A stretch of 64,000 bases of DNA from Turicimonas muris (GTDB taxonomy: Bacteria > Pseudomonadota > Gammaproteobacteria > Burkholderiales > Burkholderiaceae_F), in assembly GCF_002221595.1 (NCBI RefSeq), contig NZ_NHMP01000003.1, positions 186,001 to 250,000 on the forward strand, in the 5' to 3' direction. A model generated the notes under the pieces. The model saw nothing but the letters and a program-made list of their open reading frames with translations. It did not search any database and was not told the DNA's origin. Every line of letters starts with the position of its first letter. Position 1 is the first letter of the stretch. Positions 8,829 through 19,492 of this stretch are shown here, one piece after another. Made by a program: the position numbers and the translations under genes.

Positions 8829-9062
8829 TTTGAAACAAAACTCTTTGAAAGAAAGAGAGTTGATTGCAAAACGCTTGAGAGCAGAGTTTTTGTTCAATTT
8901 CCAGGGCATATTTATCGCTCCATGCCTTTGACAGGCGTTCTCTCTTTGGTCACAACTGTCTGTTGAATCATCTGCTGCTGTTCGGAGTTTCTTGTCATCG
9001 CGCGGATCTTTTCCTTGACAATTTCCTTGATTGCGTCAAGTTTTTCTCTTTTTGTTAAATAT
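8796..9062 (-). pseudogene. Remnants of two minus-strand genes between TA modules
   Basis: Between the two TA modules, the minus strand carries a coding-like C-terminal stretch (from about 9060 to the stop at 8912: LTKREKLDAIKEIVKEK, then a Gln-rich tail). After the TAA at 8914-8912 a new ATG at 8909 opens a frame (MPWKLNKNSALKRFAINSL) that runs into the mazF remnant. I read these as pieces of element genes cut by the TA insertions. No family is recognised. Confidence 0.35.
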
Positions 9063-9176
9063 GTAAAAAAGACCACAGTTAAGCAGGAGTATGTGAAATT
9101 CTTTCGCAGTGAAGGTAAAATGGAGCCGTACCCGTTAAGTACCACAGACGGGCTACATATCAAGAGAGTAGAGAAA

Positions 9177-9476
9177 ATGAATGACACGTACATCAAAGTT
9201 CGGCTTTCCGAAGAACTCAAGGAGCAGGCACTCAGAACTTTTGAAAGTATCGGCATCAGTGCTTCAGACGCGATTCGGGTGTTTTTAACCCGCACCATTG
9301 CCGAGCAGAGAATTCCCTTTGAGTTGAAAGCCGCCAGAACACCTGTTTTTGCTGATAATCTTGAACCTGAAAAGCTCAGAGAAGAGATTCTGAAAGGCAA
9401 AGTGGCGATTGATGAGGGCAGGTATCTTCCGGCCGATGAAGCTTTTTCCCAAATTCGCAGAAATCTTGATTTATGA
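9177..9476 (+). CDS. RelB/DinJ-family antitoxin
   Basis: This 99-residue RHH antitoxin carries TYIKVRLSEELKEQALRTFESIGISASDAIRVFL and AEQRIPFEL, the DinJ/RelB signature. The ATG at 9177 is chosen because family homology begins there; an in-frame extension upstream to 9015 is not coding-like. It overlaps the toxin start by an ATGA at 9473-9476. Confidence 0.87.
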   Translation: MNDTYIKVRLSEELKEQALRTFESIGISASDAIRVFLTRTIAEQRIPFELKAARTPVFADNLEPEKLREEILKGKVAIDEGRYLPADEAFSQIRRNLDL

Positions 9477-9808
9477 AATACACAGTCATTGTTTCTGAGG
9501 AGGCACTGGAGGATATTCAGGCAGTTTTTCATTACATTTCTGACAAAGAATGTCTTCCCGCAACAGCCCGACGTTGGGTTGATTCGCTGGAAACTGCTGT
9601 TAACGCCTTGAATTATCAGCCGTATCGTTATCCGCAATACGAAATTCAAATTCCCGGAGTTTCGTCGCTTCGAAAACTTGTCGTCGGAAAGTATTTGGTG
9701 CTGTATACGGTCGATGACTCTAAGCAGCTCGTTTCCGTGTTCAGGGTGATTTCCTCCAGACGGGATATTGCTTCGCTGCTTGACGGCGAACTCTCTGAGA
9801 GCAGATAA
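9473..9808 (+). CDS. ParE/RelE-superfamily toxin
   Basis: This 111-residue toxin belongs to the same subgroup as the one at 3911-4249. It has VIVSEEALEDIQAVFHYI, a central YQPYRYPQYE and a C-terminal YLVLYTVDDSKQLVSVFRVISSRRD. The stop lies 1 nt before the stop of the convergent minus-strand gene at 9810. This repeats the pattern in which TA modules abut the 3' end of an opposing gene. Confidence 0.87.
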   Translation: MKYTVIVSEEALEDIQAVFHYISDKECLPATARRWVDSLETAVNALNYQPYRYPQYEIQIPGVSSLRKLVVGKYLVLYTVDDSKQLVSVFRVISSRRDIASLLDGELSESR

Positions 9809-9809
9809 A

Positions 9810-10217
9810 TCACTCATTTGATTCTCCCGATGTTAAGAAAAACGGGGTCACCACCCTTTTGACAGCGTTTTGCAGCACTTCAATTGAAGCTCTCATTGTT
9901 TGAGGAGACTGAGTTAAAAACCTCTCAACTTCACTTCTAAACCGCTCTTTAACCGTATAGCTCAAGAATTCTTCGCTTACTGAGAATCCCAGGTTGTTAA
10001 CAAAAATAGTGAAAGCTTCAAAGCGCATATCTTTGGAGACAGAAAGAAACTGAGCAAGTACAACCGAAAGGGCAAGTTCTCCTTGAACTCTCCAAAAATC
10101 TTCCTTTTCTTCTAAAAGCAAATTCCCTAATTTCTTAGAGCTTGCTAGGAAATTGTTTGCGTTTTGAAACTGAGAAATTACCGAGTTGAATTCATTTATT
10201 AAGTTTGCTGCTTTCAT
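9810..10217 (-). CDS. Hypothetical alpha-helical protein
   Basis: This 135-residue soluble, mostly helical protein has no recognised family. It starts with KAANLINEFNSVISQFQNANNF and has no signal peptide or membrane segment. It follows the big autotransporter gene on the same strand, separated from it by a hairpin at 10231-10252. It may originally have continued toward the T4SS operon but is now followed by an inserted TA module. Confidence 0.5.
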   Translation of the reverse strand: MKAANLINEFNSVISQFQNANNFLASSKKLGNLLLEEKEDFWRVQGELALSVVLAQFLSVSKDMRFEAFTIFVNNLGFSVSEEFLSYTVKERFRSEVERFLTQSPQTMRASIEVLQNAVKRVVTPFFLTSGESNE

Positions 10218-10230
10218 TTTAAATTTCTCT

Positions 10231-10252
10231 AGGCAGGGAAAATCCTCTGCCT
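10231..10252 (-). terminator. Hairpin after the autotransporter gene
   Basis: AGGCAG (10231-10236) pairs with CTGCCT (10247-10252) across a 10-nt loop, 6 nt beyond the autotransporter stop. A short T run follows on the plus-strand side. It is a candidate weak or bidirectional terminator. Confidence 0.4.
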
Positions 10253-10258
10253 TTTTCC

Positions 10259-13200
10259 TTAGAACCTATACCTACCCTCAAGCTTGACTGCCGCATCAAG
10301 CTTGCCCGCAGAGCCTTTTGTCAAACCAAATTGCAGACCTCCGGAAACGCCTTTTCTTTCAACCTGTATTCCGGCCTGAAGTTTTGAGGAGAACCTTCCG
10401 GCAAATTGATTGGACATAGAATCAAGTTCTCCGACAGTAACTCCAGAAACAGTTGTAGAGTTTTTAAGGTTTCCAATGCTGTAAACAAGAGTCAAATCAG
10501 CTTGAGGACGAATCCTCCAGTCACCGATAGAAGCTTCTGCTTCAACACCGACACCAAGGGGAACCTGCAGCAAATTCGTGGAAGTACTGCCGTAACGGAA
10601 GGCACTTTGACCGTTAAGTTTCGTGGTGTATCCCTGAGTATGAGTTCTCATCCAGCGTAAGCCGGCGTGCGGAACGATATGAACGTTTTCAGAGAGCTGA
10701 ATGTTCTTCTCAAGTTTTGTAGCAACGTTGGCAACTGTATTTTTAATACGTGCATCCGAGCGATCAAAACCCGACCACAACGGCAGAGACTGAGACGCTT
10801 TACTTACATTTTGTCCGACATTGATAGAACTAATCCAGTTAAGGTCGTTGTCGAAGTCCTTGGCTACATAGCCATGAATCATCCACTGGCTAAATTTGTT
10901 CCTTGTCGCAATGTAATCTCCGAGAGAATCTGCTTTTCCTTTCTGGAAGGAAAATGCTAAACCTGCTCTTACATCAGGCATCGCTGCGAACTGATGATCC
11001 GCACCAAGAATGAAACCGCCGGAATAAGCTCTGAACCCGCCGTTCATATTGCCGGCACCGTCCAAGTCTTTAGTCTTTAAACGTGTTCCAAGCAAATCAG
11101 CCCACAAATGCAGACCTGAATAGTCTTTAAGCATTCCATTGGCATATCCGTAATCTCTAAAAGAAAGGTGTTTTTCTACAGAATCCGTTGTGCTATCGGC
11201 CAAGTCGTTTGTAATGGACAAAGCTCCCGATGCCTGCCCGATCATCACCACTGAATTCAACAGTTTTGTCTTAACATCTCTGCCGGCTGTCTTATCCTTG
11301 AGAATCTTGCAGATGAGCTGCTCGTCAGCTCCTCCGGAACAAGGACCGTTTAACGCTTTGTTAACGTTATTCGGTATAACGATATCCGGATAAAGAGTCC
11401 TAACATCGGCTAGCTGAGCATTGACCCAAATATTCGCTGGGTCATGATGCAGCGTCAGAATCCACTCAAGACCGGTACCTTGCTGCGCAAGTGCATAAAG
11501 ATTATCTTTTGCTATCCAGCCTCCGATCCAGCCGCTTTCATCTTCATTGCCTGTAGTGACAAAACCGCTGACAATTGAGTAATCTCCGGGCTCCTGCAAA
11601 TCTCCTAAGACTAAAGTTGCACCCGGCTCCACAGTCACTTTGGCTATATCGCTGGTTGTAGTAAATATCGGTGAATTTGCAGCCGCTTCAGCTTTGATCA
11701 CCGTGTAGCTGCCGTCTGCAAAATACAAATCACCGTTGCCGATTTGGACATGATTGTCTTCATCTGTCCAGACTTTCGGACCAACCGCAATTCCGCCTCC
11801 AGGCCCGGTAACAACCTGCTCTGTAACAACCAAGCGGCTCGGAACATCAGGAATACGAAGAGCACTTACAACGTCTGCAAACTCCAGTGCATCTTCACCT
11901 AAGCCTAAGTCACCGTTATTTTTTACATAAATATTCGTATCTATCGGCTTATCGGTTTTCAGCTCTGCTTGAGCTTTGTTTTCTTCTGCCAACGGCTTAT
12001 CGTTGCCGATGACTAAGTCACCGCCGTTCAGATCGGTATCTTTTGCATTGAGTTCACCTGCACCGATCTCAACTTTTCCGTCGTCGATAGTGAGCTTGTC
12101 AGTATCGGTCTTACCTGTATTTTCAAAATCTCCGCCGTCGACTTTAATTTCATTCCAAATTGAAGTGCCGGAGTTTTTATGAGTACCGTCGGGACCAACG
12201 GTTTTGATATCTCCTTTTTCATAGCCTTTATTATCTGAGAGGCCACCGTCTTTGATAGTCATATCATCGTAGTTGGCCGTTCCGTCATTGGTAAGAGTAC
12301 CGGTGACTTCAGTGTTCTCGACTTCTGTTGCATCAAGCCTGCCGTCTTTCTCATTGTTCAGCTCACCGTCAACAGCAAGTTGGTTCCAGATAGAAACTCC
12401 GGAATTAGCGTGTTTGCCTCCGTCTTCAATCTTGAGCCACTCTCCTTTTTCGTAGCCGGTATTAATAGAGCTGCCGCCGTTTTGCACAGTCATATCTTTG
12501 TACTGAGCTTGCCCGTCATTTGTAAGAGTACCGGTGACTTCAGTATTTCCGACTTTTGAAGCATCGAGTGTGCCTGTCTTTGTATTAACAAACTCTCCGG
12601 CAACTTTAAAGGCGTCAGCTATTTCCAAAGATCCGGAATTTTCCTGCTTGCCGCTCTGGCCGACATCAATCTTGTTCCAGATGGAGACTTTAGAGTTTTG
12701 ATGAGAACCGTTGACTGTCAGCCATTCTCCTTTTTCATAATTTGCTGTAGTCGAAGAACCGGTAGCTGAAATTACCATATCGTTGTAATTGGCCACTCCG
12801 GTATTGTCGAGCTCTCCGGCGATCTGAGAGGTTTGAATAGAGCTGGCGGTTAAGTTACCTTTGTTTTCAAAACGTCCTCCGGCTGCAACTTCAAAAGCCT
12901 TCACATCCGTATCGGCATCTGTTTCGGCCAAAGTTGACGTCGAAGAGTCAGCTCCAATCACAAAATCTTTAAAGTTTTGAATAAGACCGGAAACACTGAC
13001 TTTCTTAAAGAAAGAGGAGCCCTCGTTGACGTGTTTTCCTCCGGTTTGAACCTCAATGGCTTTTCCGCTCTCTTCTCCCTTATTGACAGAAACTCCGTTT
13101 TCAGCAATGGTAAGTACAGAATAAAGCCCGGTACCTTTGTTCAAAAGTTCATTGCTGACAATAAGGTTAGTTTTATTAGCAGAGCTGAAAATTGCTCCTT

Positions 13201-13645
13201 CTGCATTTTCAAACTTACCTTTAATCTCAAATGGAATATGGTCTTTATCGGCAACTTGTCCCGAATGAGAGTTACCTAACCAGATTTGACCTTCGTTGAG
13301 CCAATCTCCGGTGCCAGTATAGTTATGCGAATGAAGAATAGAGCCTTTATTGATGTGAATCTTGCCGTTGTTTTCAATATCCCAAACAGCATATTCTCCG
13401 TTCTTGGCCTCTACAGTGCCTGACTCATGGATGAGCAGGGAGCCAATCCAGTCGATTGTCGGAGTATGCGCTGCGAAGCTTCCATAAGTAAACTTTCCGG
13501 AAACTTCAACATGACCTCCATCATTGTTGTCATTTTTAATTAATGCTGTCTTCTCATTGAATAAAACACTGTCAGGAACACTGTGAACGTTGTTTCTGTC
13601 TTCATCAGTTCTGATATCGTCATCATCATGATGACCGACAAGCAC
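10259..13645 (-). pseudogene. C-terminal half of giant autotransporter (passenger repeats plus beta-barrel)
   Basis: This is the 3' half of an AIDA/pertactin-type autotransporter split by the IS at 13651-15670. It holds passenger beta-helix repeats (three or four rounds of a GTLTNDG...YEKG...SIWN pattern, about residues 280-530). A linker follows, then a roughly 280-residue C-terminal beta-barrel (from about GLHLWADLLG) ending in the aromatic GRYRF typical of outer-membrane proteins. The ATG of this frame is not a real start. Removing the IS plus one 87-bp target copy (2107 bp) joins it in frame to 15660-18821, giving a single protein of about 2151 residues. Confidence 0.88.
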
Positions 13646-13650
13646 GAACT
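13564..13650. repeat. 87-bp target-site duplication, left copy
   Basis: This 87-bp segment is identical to 15671-15757 and flanks the IS1634-type element directly. It codes for the same autotransporter residues (VGHHDDDDIRTDEDRNN region) at both junctions, so it is the target duplication made on insertion. Confidence 0.9.
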
Positions 13651-15670
13651 CCCGACTTTGACACCAGATTCATCAAGAAATCTGCGGGAACCTAGGCTCC
13701 ATCGAGGTTCCCAGACTTTATAAAAATTACGTCTGTGTAGCTAAAGTTTTTGCAATCGGCAAATGTAATTTCCTTCTTAGAGAAGACGGAGTTTCCACTC
13801 GATTGAGAGCGTCCAGCCCAAATACGGTGGACATTCGGTCGAACAACCCAGCCTCATACAGTCTTAAATAAAGAGGCACCTGAGGGTTAATATCATCGTA
13901 AACAACACTGGCGGTTTTGATGCTCTCAAGCATCTTGTCGTGTGTGATTTCTTCTTTGCCTAACTCCCTTTTAAGCATGAAGAGCATGTATTTTTCAATG
14001 ACCAGGCTTATAAAACAACTAAGGAAGTGTCCATAAATGTGAGGATCCGTCCACACGAAGCACTGACGTGTTTCCAGATGAGTTTTTGAGACTCTAAAAC
14101 AATCTTCAATTTGCCAGAGTTTTCGATAAATACTGGTTGCTTCATGAGGCGAAATTTCAAGATTCGTACAAATAACGTAATAACCGTCCCACTTGGCCTG
14201 TTCTTCAATTTTGTCCCAATTTATACGAGGAGAACCGGTCCCTTTAGGGATCGTAATAAGGGATTTATACCCGCAGCTTCGAAGTCTGTTTGGATCATCG
14301 ACCGCCTTCTTTGCCTTCTCAATGGCTCTGTCTCTATCGGCCTTATCTTTAGCCGCTCTTGCCGGGCTGTAAGAGACGATCCAATTTAGTTCCATGGTGC
14401 CTAGAACCTTTGGGGCCCGGTACCGGCGATGAGTAGTCGGACTTTCTTTCCTCTCGTGCAGTTCCTGAGTCACATTCAGTGTTTTATATTGACACTTAAC
14501 CTCTCCGTCGTCTTTGCAAATAAACTCCTCCCAGTTGTCGGGATCCAGAATTTGAGTCTTTATTTGCGCCGCAGAGTTTTTAAACTTCTGAGCAATAACG
14601 AAGTCGCAGCCAATTTCTTTGAGAGCAAATAGGTTCTCAGCACAATTCAAGCCACGGTCAGCAACCACAATCAGCTGTTTGAGATGATAGGTATTTTTTA
14701 TTTTCTTAATCAACGGCACCATCGTCCCGAATTCACTGGTGTTGCCTGCAAGGAGTTCATAGTCAATGGGGATGCCGTTCTCATCCATAACAAGTCCAAG
14801 CACGACCTGAACCTCGTTAACCTTATGATCTTTGCTTAGACCGAAATCCTTGTATTCAGAGACACTGTGGCTCTCAAAACTGTAGGTGGTCACATCGTAA
14901 AAGGCAGCCGTGACAGTCCTTTTTGTTCTTTTCTGGATTTCTTTATTTAAATGTCTGACGATGGTTTTCTTATCTTCTTGAAGCACATCGAGAACTTTAT
15001 ACAAATCTTCAAGATGATCGACTTGGCCGTGATCAATGATGCTATGAGCACGGTTATTAAAGCTTTTCAACTTACTTGAGGGATTTAAGAACCTCTGCTC
15101 AGTCAGAAGGTAAGCAGTCTGGTCATAGGGATATTGGATTTTTCTGCCTTTTTGAAGATGGCGGAACATCTCCGGCATTTTTAAATCTAACCACACCTTC
15201 CTTATAAGAGCCGAGCCAACATTGAGGCTCTTGAAATTGCCCGGTTTCTCGTTAAGACCTTTAGCAGAATCAGCCAACTTATCCATTCTTCTTTTGGCTT
15301 GATTTTCAAGTTCCAGAGATTTGTTCTGAGCTTCTAGAGCATTCTCCTTAGCAATGCGTTCTTTGAGTCTTTCCACATACTGAGGATCTTTTTCTAAAGC
15401 GGCATCAAGTCTGCCGTGGTTTTCAATTATTCGAGAACGAGGTTGTCCTTTTTCATTTCGATAACTCGAATAGACACGGATGTATTGATGATTTTTAACT
15501 TTAACCACTGAAACATGCAAAGGCATTTTTCCGACTCCGACTACTGTAAGGATATTATACCTGAATTTTTTAAAACACGCTACTTTTACGCTACAAAGAC
15601 GGTAAATTTTTTTGCAGAGGAACCCAGAGCGCGTCTGGTCTCATCTGCAAAAATAGGTGTCAAACTCGGG
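13651..15670 (-). mobile_element. IS1634-family insertion sequence, 2020 bp
   Basis: The element has 15-bp terminal inverted repeats that match at 14 of 15 positions: CCCGACTTTGACACC at 13651 and the complement of CCCGAGTTTGACACC ending at 15670. It contains one DDE transposase gene and is flanked by 87-bp direct repeats. Published IS1634 and IS1549 elements are known for long, variable target duplications, which fits. Confidence 0.9.
13727..15526 (-). CDS. IS1634-family DDE transposase
   Basis: This intact 599-residue transposase has an N-terminus NHQYIRVYSSYRNEKGQPR that matches the IS1634 subgroup of IS4-like enzymes. The DDE catalytic core shows FYDVTTYSFES (first Asp), VVADRGLNCAENL (second Asp) and the C-terminal YRKLWQIEDCFRVSK, in which the Glu lies in the Y-R-E-K signature. 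It would catalyse cut-and-paste or copy transposition of the 2.0 kb element. No frameshift is seen, so the element may still be active. Confidence 0.93.
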   Translation of the reverse strand: MPLHVSVVKVKNHQYIRVYSSYRNEKGQPRSRIIENHGRLDAALEKDPQYVERLKERIAKENALEAQNKSLELENQAKRRMDKLADSAKGLNEKPGNFKSLNVGSALIRKVWLDLKMPEMFRHLQKGRKIQYPYDQTAYLLTEQRFLNPSSKLKSFNNRAHSIIDHGQVDHLEDLYKVLDVLQEDKKTIVRHLNKEIQKRTKRTVTAAFYDVTTYSFESHSVSEYKDFGLSKDHKVNEVQVVLGLVMDENGIPIDYELLAGNTSEFGTMVPLIKKIKNTYHLKQLIVVADRGLNCAENLFALKEIGCDFVIAQKFKNSAAQIKTQILDPDNWEEFICKDDGEVKCQYKTLNVTQELHERKESPTTHRRYRAPKVLGTMELNWIVSYSPARAAKDKADRDRAIEKAKKAVDDPNRLRSCGYKSLITIPKGTGSPRINWDKIEEQAKWDGYYVICTNLEISPHEATSIYRKLWQIEDCFRVSKTHLETRQCFVWTDPHIYGHFLSCFISLVIEKYMLFMLKRELGKEEITHDKMLESIKTASVVYDDINPQVPLYLRLYEAGLFDRMSTVFGLDALNRVETPSSLRRKLHLPIAKTLATQT

Positions 15671-18600
15671 AAACACTGTCAGGAACACTGTGAACGTTGT
15701 TTCTGTCTTCATCAGTTCTGATATCGTCATCATCATGATGACCGACAAGCACGAACTCTTTGCCTTCTTCAATATGAACTTGATCCGCTCCGTCAACACT
15801 TAAAAAACCAATACCCTGGTTGACATCAATAACGTTCGCATTCGGATGATTATGCTCATTAAAGCCGATAACCAAATTATTGTTTAATTTATTGGGATCG
15901 CTTGCAGACTCGTTGTAAAGAATCGTGTGACTAAGTACCACACCGGCAAGATCTCCTCCGCTCTGCTCTGAATCGAACTGATTAGCTAAGTCAACAGTTA
16001 ATTTTCCGTCAACTTGGCCTGTGAAAGCCAAGTACAAGCCTGTAGAAGTATCTCCGGGCGTGTAAGGATTATCGGGATCAATGACTCCCGGATTTTCGGC
16101 ATCCGCTACAAAGTGCTGCATAGCATCAATAACGCCGGACATTTTCAGATATTCGTCATTGAATACGACTAGTCCGCTATGACCGTAGACAGCGTTTTTG
16201 ACTTCTTCTTTCATGGAACCGACGCTTGTTGCGCCGAGTACATGAGTAGGAACTCCAATCTGACCGCCTGAGTCCGTTCCATCCAAAGTTAAAAGATCTC
16301 GCTTAACATCATTGAAAACTTGATCAAGTTTTGTTTCTAAGGCACCGCCGGCTAACACAACAGAATTTTCAGTTGTGCCGTCAAAATTGAGTTTGTCGGC
16401 TTGAAGAACACCGCCTTCGTAGACATTAACCGTTGTTTCGCTTGTGATCTCCGGCGTATAGACAACTGTTAAGTTATCTTTCCAATTTTTCTTGCTTTCA
16501 GCCGGATCAGTTGTGACGATAATCGGATTTTTACCGTTGCCCCTGATATTGATTGTGTTGTTGCCGAGTCCGGCAGCATTTCCTTCAGAGTCTTTAATCA
16601 GAGAGCCATCGAGTTTTCCGCCGCTAATATTCAATGTGGCATTTTCAAACCAACCGGAATCGGACTGAAGAGAACCGCCAGTCTGGTTGTAGACTGCTCC
16701 GGCAGAAGAATCGATGGAAGTCAGATGAAGATTGGCTGAATTATTCAGAACAGAGCCCTCAGCGAGCTCAGTATGCCCGAGTGAAGCGTCACCTTTGACA
16801 TCAAGTTGACCCTTAACATCAAGTTTTCCGCTCTGCGAAGCCCCTTTTATAGCAAAAACCGCTCCTTGCTCGACTTTGACAGAGCCAGCCCCGGAAACGC
16901 TTTCCGACTCATAGACGCCGGCCGCAACAAGCAAAGCTGCGTTGGTGTCGGTAAGGTGAACTGCTGCAGTCTTTCCGGAATAAGTATCTTCTAAGCCTTT
17001 GGAACCGAAAACAAGTTTAGAAAATCCTTCGACTACCGTATTGACTGCGGCCATTAAGAAGTTGGAGTTATTTTTTTCTCCGACAAGTTCTAAAGTCTTA
17101 CCGTCTTTGACAGTGATAGAGGCAGCCTCGTTTATGCCTTTGAAACCTGCAGAATGCTTAACGCCGTTTTCTCCAATTTCAACGTCTTTTCCTTCACCTT
17201 CCAGATTGTGACTAATGATTGTGACGTCTCTTAAGGACTCAACGTTGTCATAAAGTTCATTGACTTTGGCAACATTCAATTTATCATCATGTGAAACGCC
17301 GGCTATCGTGCCTTGGAATTCAAGCGTGGTAGCGGATCCAAACTTTGATTTGAATGCTTTTGTCAAATCAGCTGCCTGCGTCTGCGTCAGATTGACGCCG
17401 GTAACGATGACTTTTCCGCCGGTAAACGTGGCGTGGTCAACCAGATTCTGAGCAACGGTTCCGGGAACATAGTGACGGAATAAGTCAGTCAATGCAGTCT
17501 TCGCTTCTTCCGGCAATTGCGCATTCATACTGACGATCGTCAATGCCGTTTGTCCTTGACTCCCCAGGGAGTCAAAGATATTTGAGGCATTGCTGGTTTG
17601 AATAGTGCCGGATGAATTCAGTTTTCCGTTAGAAGCAAAAGTAAAACCATTCTGGAAGTTGATTGCTCCAGTGTTGTTGAGATTGCCGGCAATAGTGAAT
17701 GCATTAGTTTCCGTCCAGCTGCCACGGTTATTTAGCGTTCCTGTCGAAGACAAGTTTCCTCTGCTCGTAACATTGCCTGTAAGCGTCAAAGTTCCGCTCG
17801 AAGTCAATGAACCATATAAATCAGAGTTTCCAATTGACAGAGTTCCGGTATTGGAAGAGGAACCTCCTGACTGATTAAATTGAGTAATTGCTAAAGTGCC
17901 GGCGTTGCTAAGAGTACCGTTGCTCTTATTGAAAGTACCGAAGTCATAACTGCCGCCTGTTATGTTGATACTCCCGGCTATCTGAGTTAATAAATTTCTG
18001 TTGGTTAAATTACCGCCCTCTAAAGTAAGCGAATTACCAACAGAAAATTGACCGCTCTTTCCTCCTACTACCAGCGAAGATTCGTTAGAAAGGGTGCCTC
18101 CTAAAACTGATAATGAATTGGAAGCATAGGTTTGGATGTTATTTGTTTGATTAAAAGTACCGCCACGTACAAAAAGATTTTCTGTACTTATTGATCCGTC
18201 TTTGATTCTCGTTAGATCTAGAATTCCTTCAGAATCAATTGTTTTGGAATACACATTGATATGCGTATTACGGTAATCGCGATGAACATCAACAAAACCT
18301 GTTTGGGTTATTTTCCAAGTATTGCCCACGTTGAGATTGGAAATGCTTGAATCTTTGTCGCCTTCATTTCCGCTGCCTAAAGCTAATTCACCGCTAACAT
18401 TTAAATTGCCACCAACGTTTACGGTTCCGTTTAATTGAGCTCCGCCATCCCCGTTATGACTTACAGTTAATTTGCCGCCATTATCAATATGAAGATTGCC
18501 TTGAACAGTCAGGACTTGATTGTTGTTGGTATAGTCCTTTGAGGTCCAAACTACCGATCCATATGATCCATTGCCTACGGTTAGATCACCTGTAACTATG

Positions 18601-18821
18601 TAATCCGAAGCCATAATGTGATGCTTGGAGTAAATCATCTCATCGAAGCTATGATTTCCTTCCAAGGTGACTGCGGCATGAGTAGTTAGAGGCAGAAGTA
18701 AACTTGAAATTCCGATTATGGTTGGTTTTCCTGCTCTTTGGCAGGCAGAAGACACTGCTTCGGATACTGCAACAAAGCACCCTCTAGCCTTATTCCAAAT
18801 CTTTTTATAAATTTTGTTCAT
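15660..18821 (-). pseudogene. N-terminal half of giant autotransporter (ESPR signal plus passenger)
   Basis: This is the 5' half of the interrupted autotransporter. It begins with an extended signal peptide region (MNKIYKKIWNKARGCFVAVS) and a hydrophobic signal ending near THAA. About 1000 residues of beta-helical passenger follow, with Gly/Asn/Thr/Ser-rich repeats (SSGTLTL, NTGTLSI, NNRGSW). The block LFRHYVPGTVAQNLVDH is shared with the autotransporter remnant at 41304-42687. The frame stops just inside the IS. The product, if made, would lack the barrel and could not reach the surface. Confidence 0.88.
15671..15757. repeat. 87-bp target-site duplication, right copy
   Basis: This is the second copy of the 87-bp target duplication, base-for-base the same as 13564-13650. 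The autotransporter frame runs through it and then terminates a few codons inside the IS. Confidence 0.9.
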
Positions 18822-18872
18822 GATTTTTAATATACAATTACATTGTTATGACAAATTAACTACATTAAAACT

Positions 18873-19136
18873 ATGAGTACAGTTACAGACACCCAGATTC
18901 AAGTTCGGCTGACACAAGACTTGAAAGAACAAGCTTCGGTTCTCTTTGAAAAGATGGGTATGAGCCTTTCCGAAGCTGTCAGAACATTTTTGAGTCAAGC
19001 GGTTGCAGAACAAGGAATGCCATTCAGAGCGCATATTCCTAACAAGGAGACCATAACTGCTATTAAGGAAGTGGAGGCAGGAGGCGGAACCAAGTACAAA
19101 AATCCAGAGGCTTTTTTTAAAGAGATGGATATTTAA
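18873..19136 (+). CDS. dinJ: DinJ-family antitoxin
   Basis: This 87-residue antitoxin carries TQIQVRLTQDLKEQASVLFEKMGMSLSEAVRTFL and AEQGMPFRA, the DinJ form of the RHH family. It is divergent from the autotransporter, with 51 bp between the start codons, and ends 3 nt before the toxin start. It is expected to autorepress from this short AT-rich interval. Confidence 0.88.
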   Translation: MSTVTDTQIQVRLTQDLKEQASVLFEKMGMSLSEAVRTFLSQAVAEQGMPFRAHIPNKETITAIKEVEAGGGTKYKNPEAFFKEMDI

Positions 19137-19139
19137 CTC

Positions 19140-19406
19140 ATGAAAGAGTTTGTCGCATCCTCTAGGTTGAAAAAGGACATAAAACTTGCGAAAAAAAGAC
19201 ATAAGGATTTGACTCTTTTCAAAGAGATAGTTCGATTGTTGATGTCTGAGCAACCACTTCCCGCCTCTGTCAAAGACCATCTCCTTATTGGAAATTGGGC
19301 AGGTTATCGGGAGTTGCATCTTGAGCCTGACTTTCTTTTTATTTATGAAAATCGCCCCGAGCAGATCTATGGAATACGTCTTGGATCCCACTCGGATCTC
19401 TTCTAA
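19140..19406 (+). CDS. yafQ: YafQ-family mRNA interferase toxin
   Basis: This 88-residue RelE-superfamily toxin has the YafQ signatures: LKKDIKLAKKRHKDL, KDHLLIGNWAGYRELHLEPDFLFIY and a C-terminal RLGSHSDLF. The conserved His/Asp/His positions of the YafQ active site are present (HLEPD and GSHSDLF). It cleaves mRNA on the ribosome in known homologues. It sits between the start of one autotransporter gene and the broken end of the next. Confidence 0.9.
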   Translation: MKEFVASSRLKKDIKLAKKRHKDLTLFKEIVRLLMSEQPLPASVKDHLLIGNWAGYRELHLEPDFLFIYENRPEQIYGIRLGSHSDLF

Positions 19407-19492
19407 TTCGTCTCTGACAGATAGCGAATTGTTCTGGCTCATAGGTTTTCTCCTGAAAGAAATACAGAAACTTCAGTTAGCACTCTTGTGGA

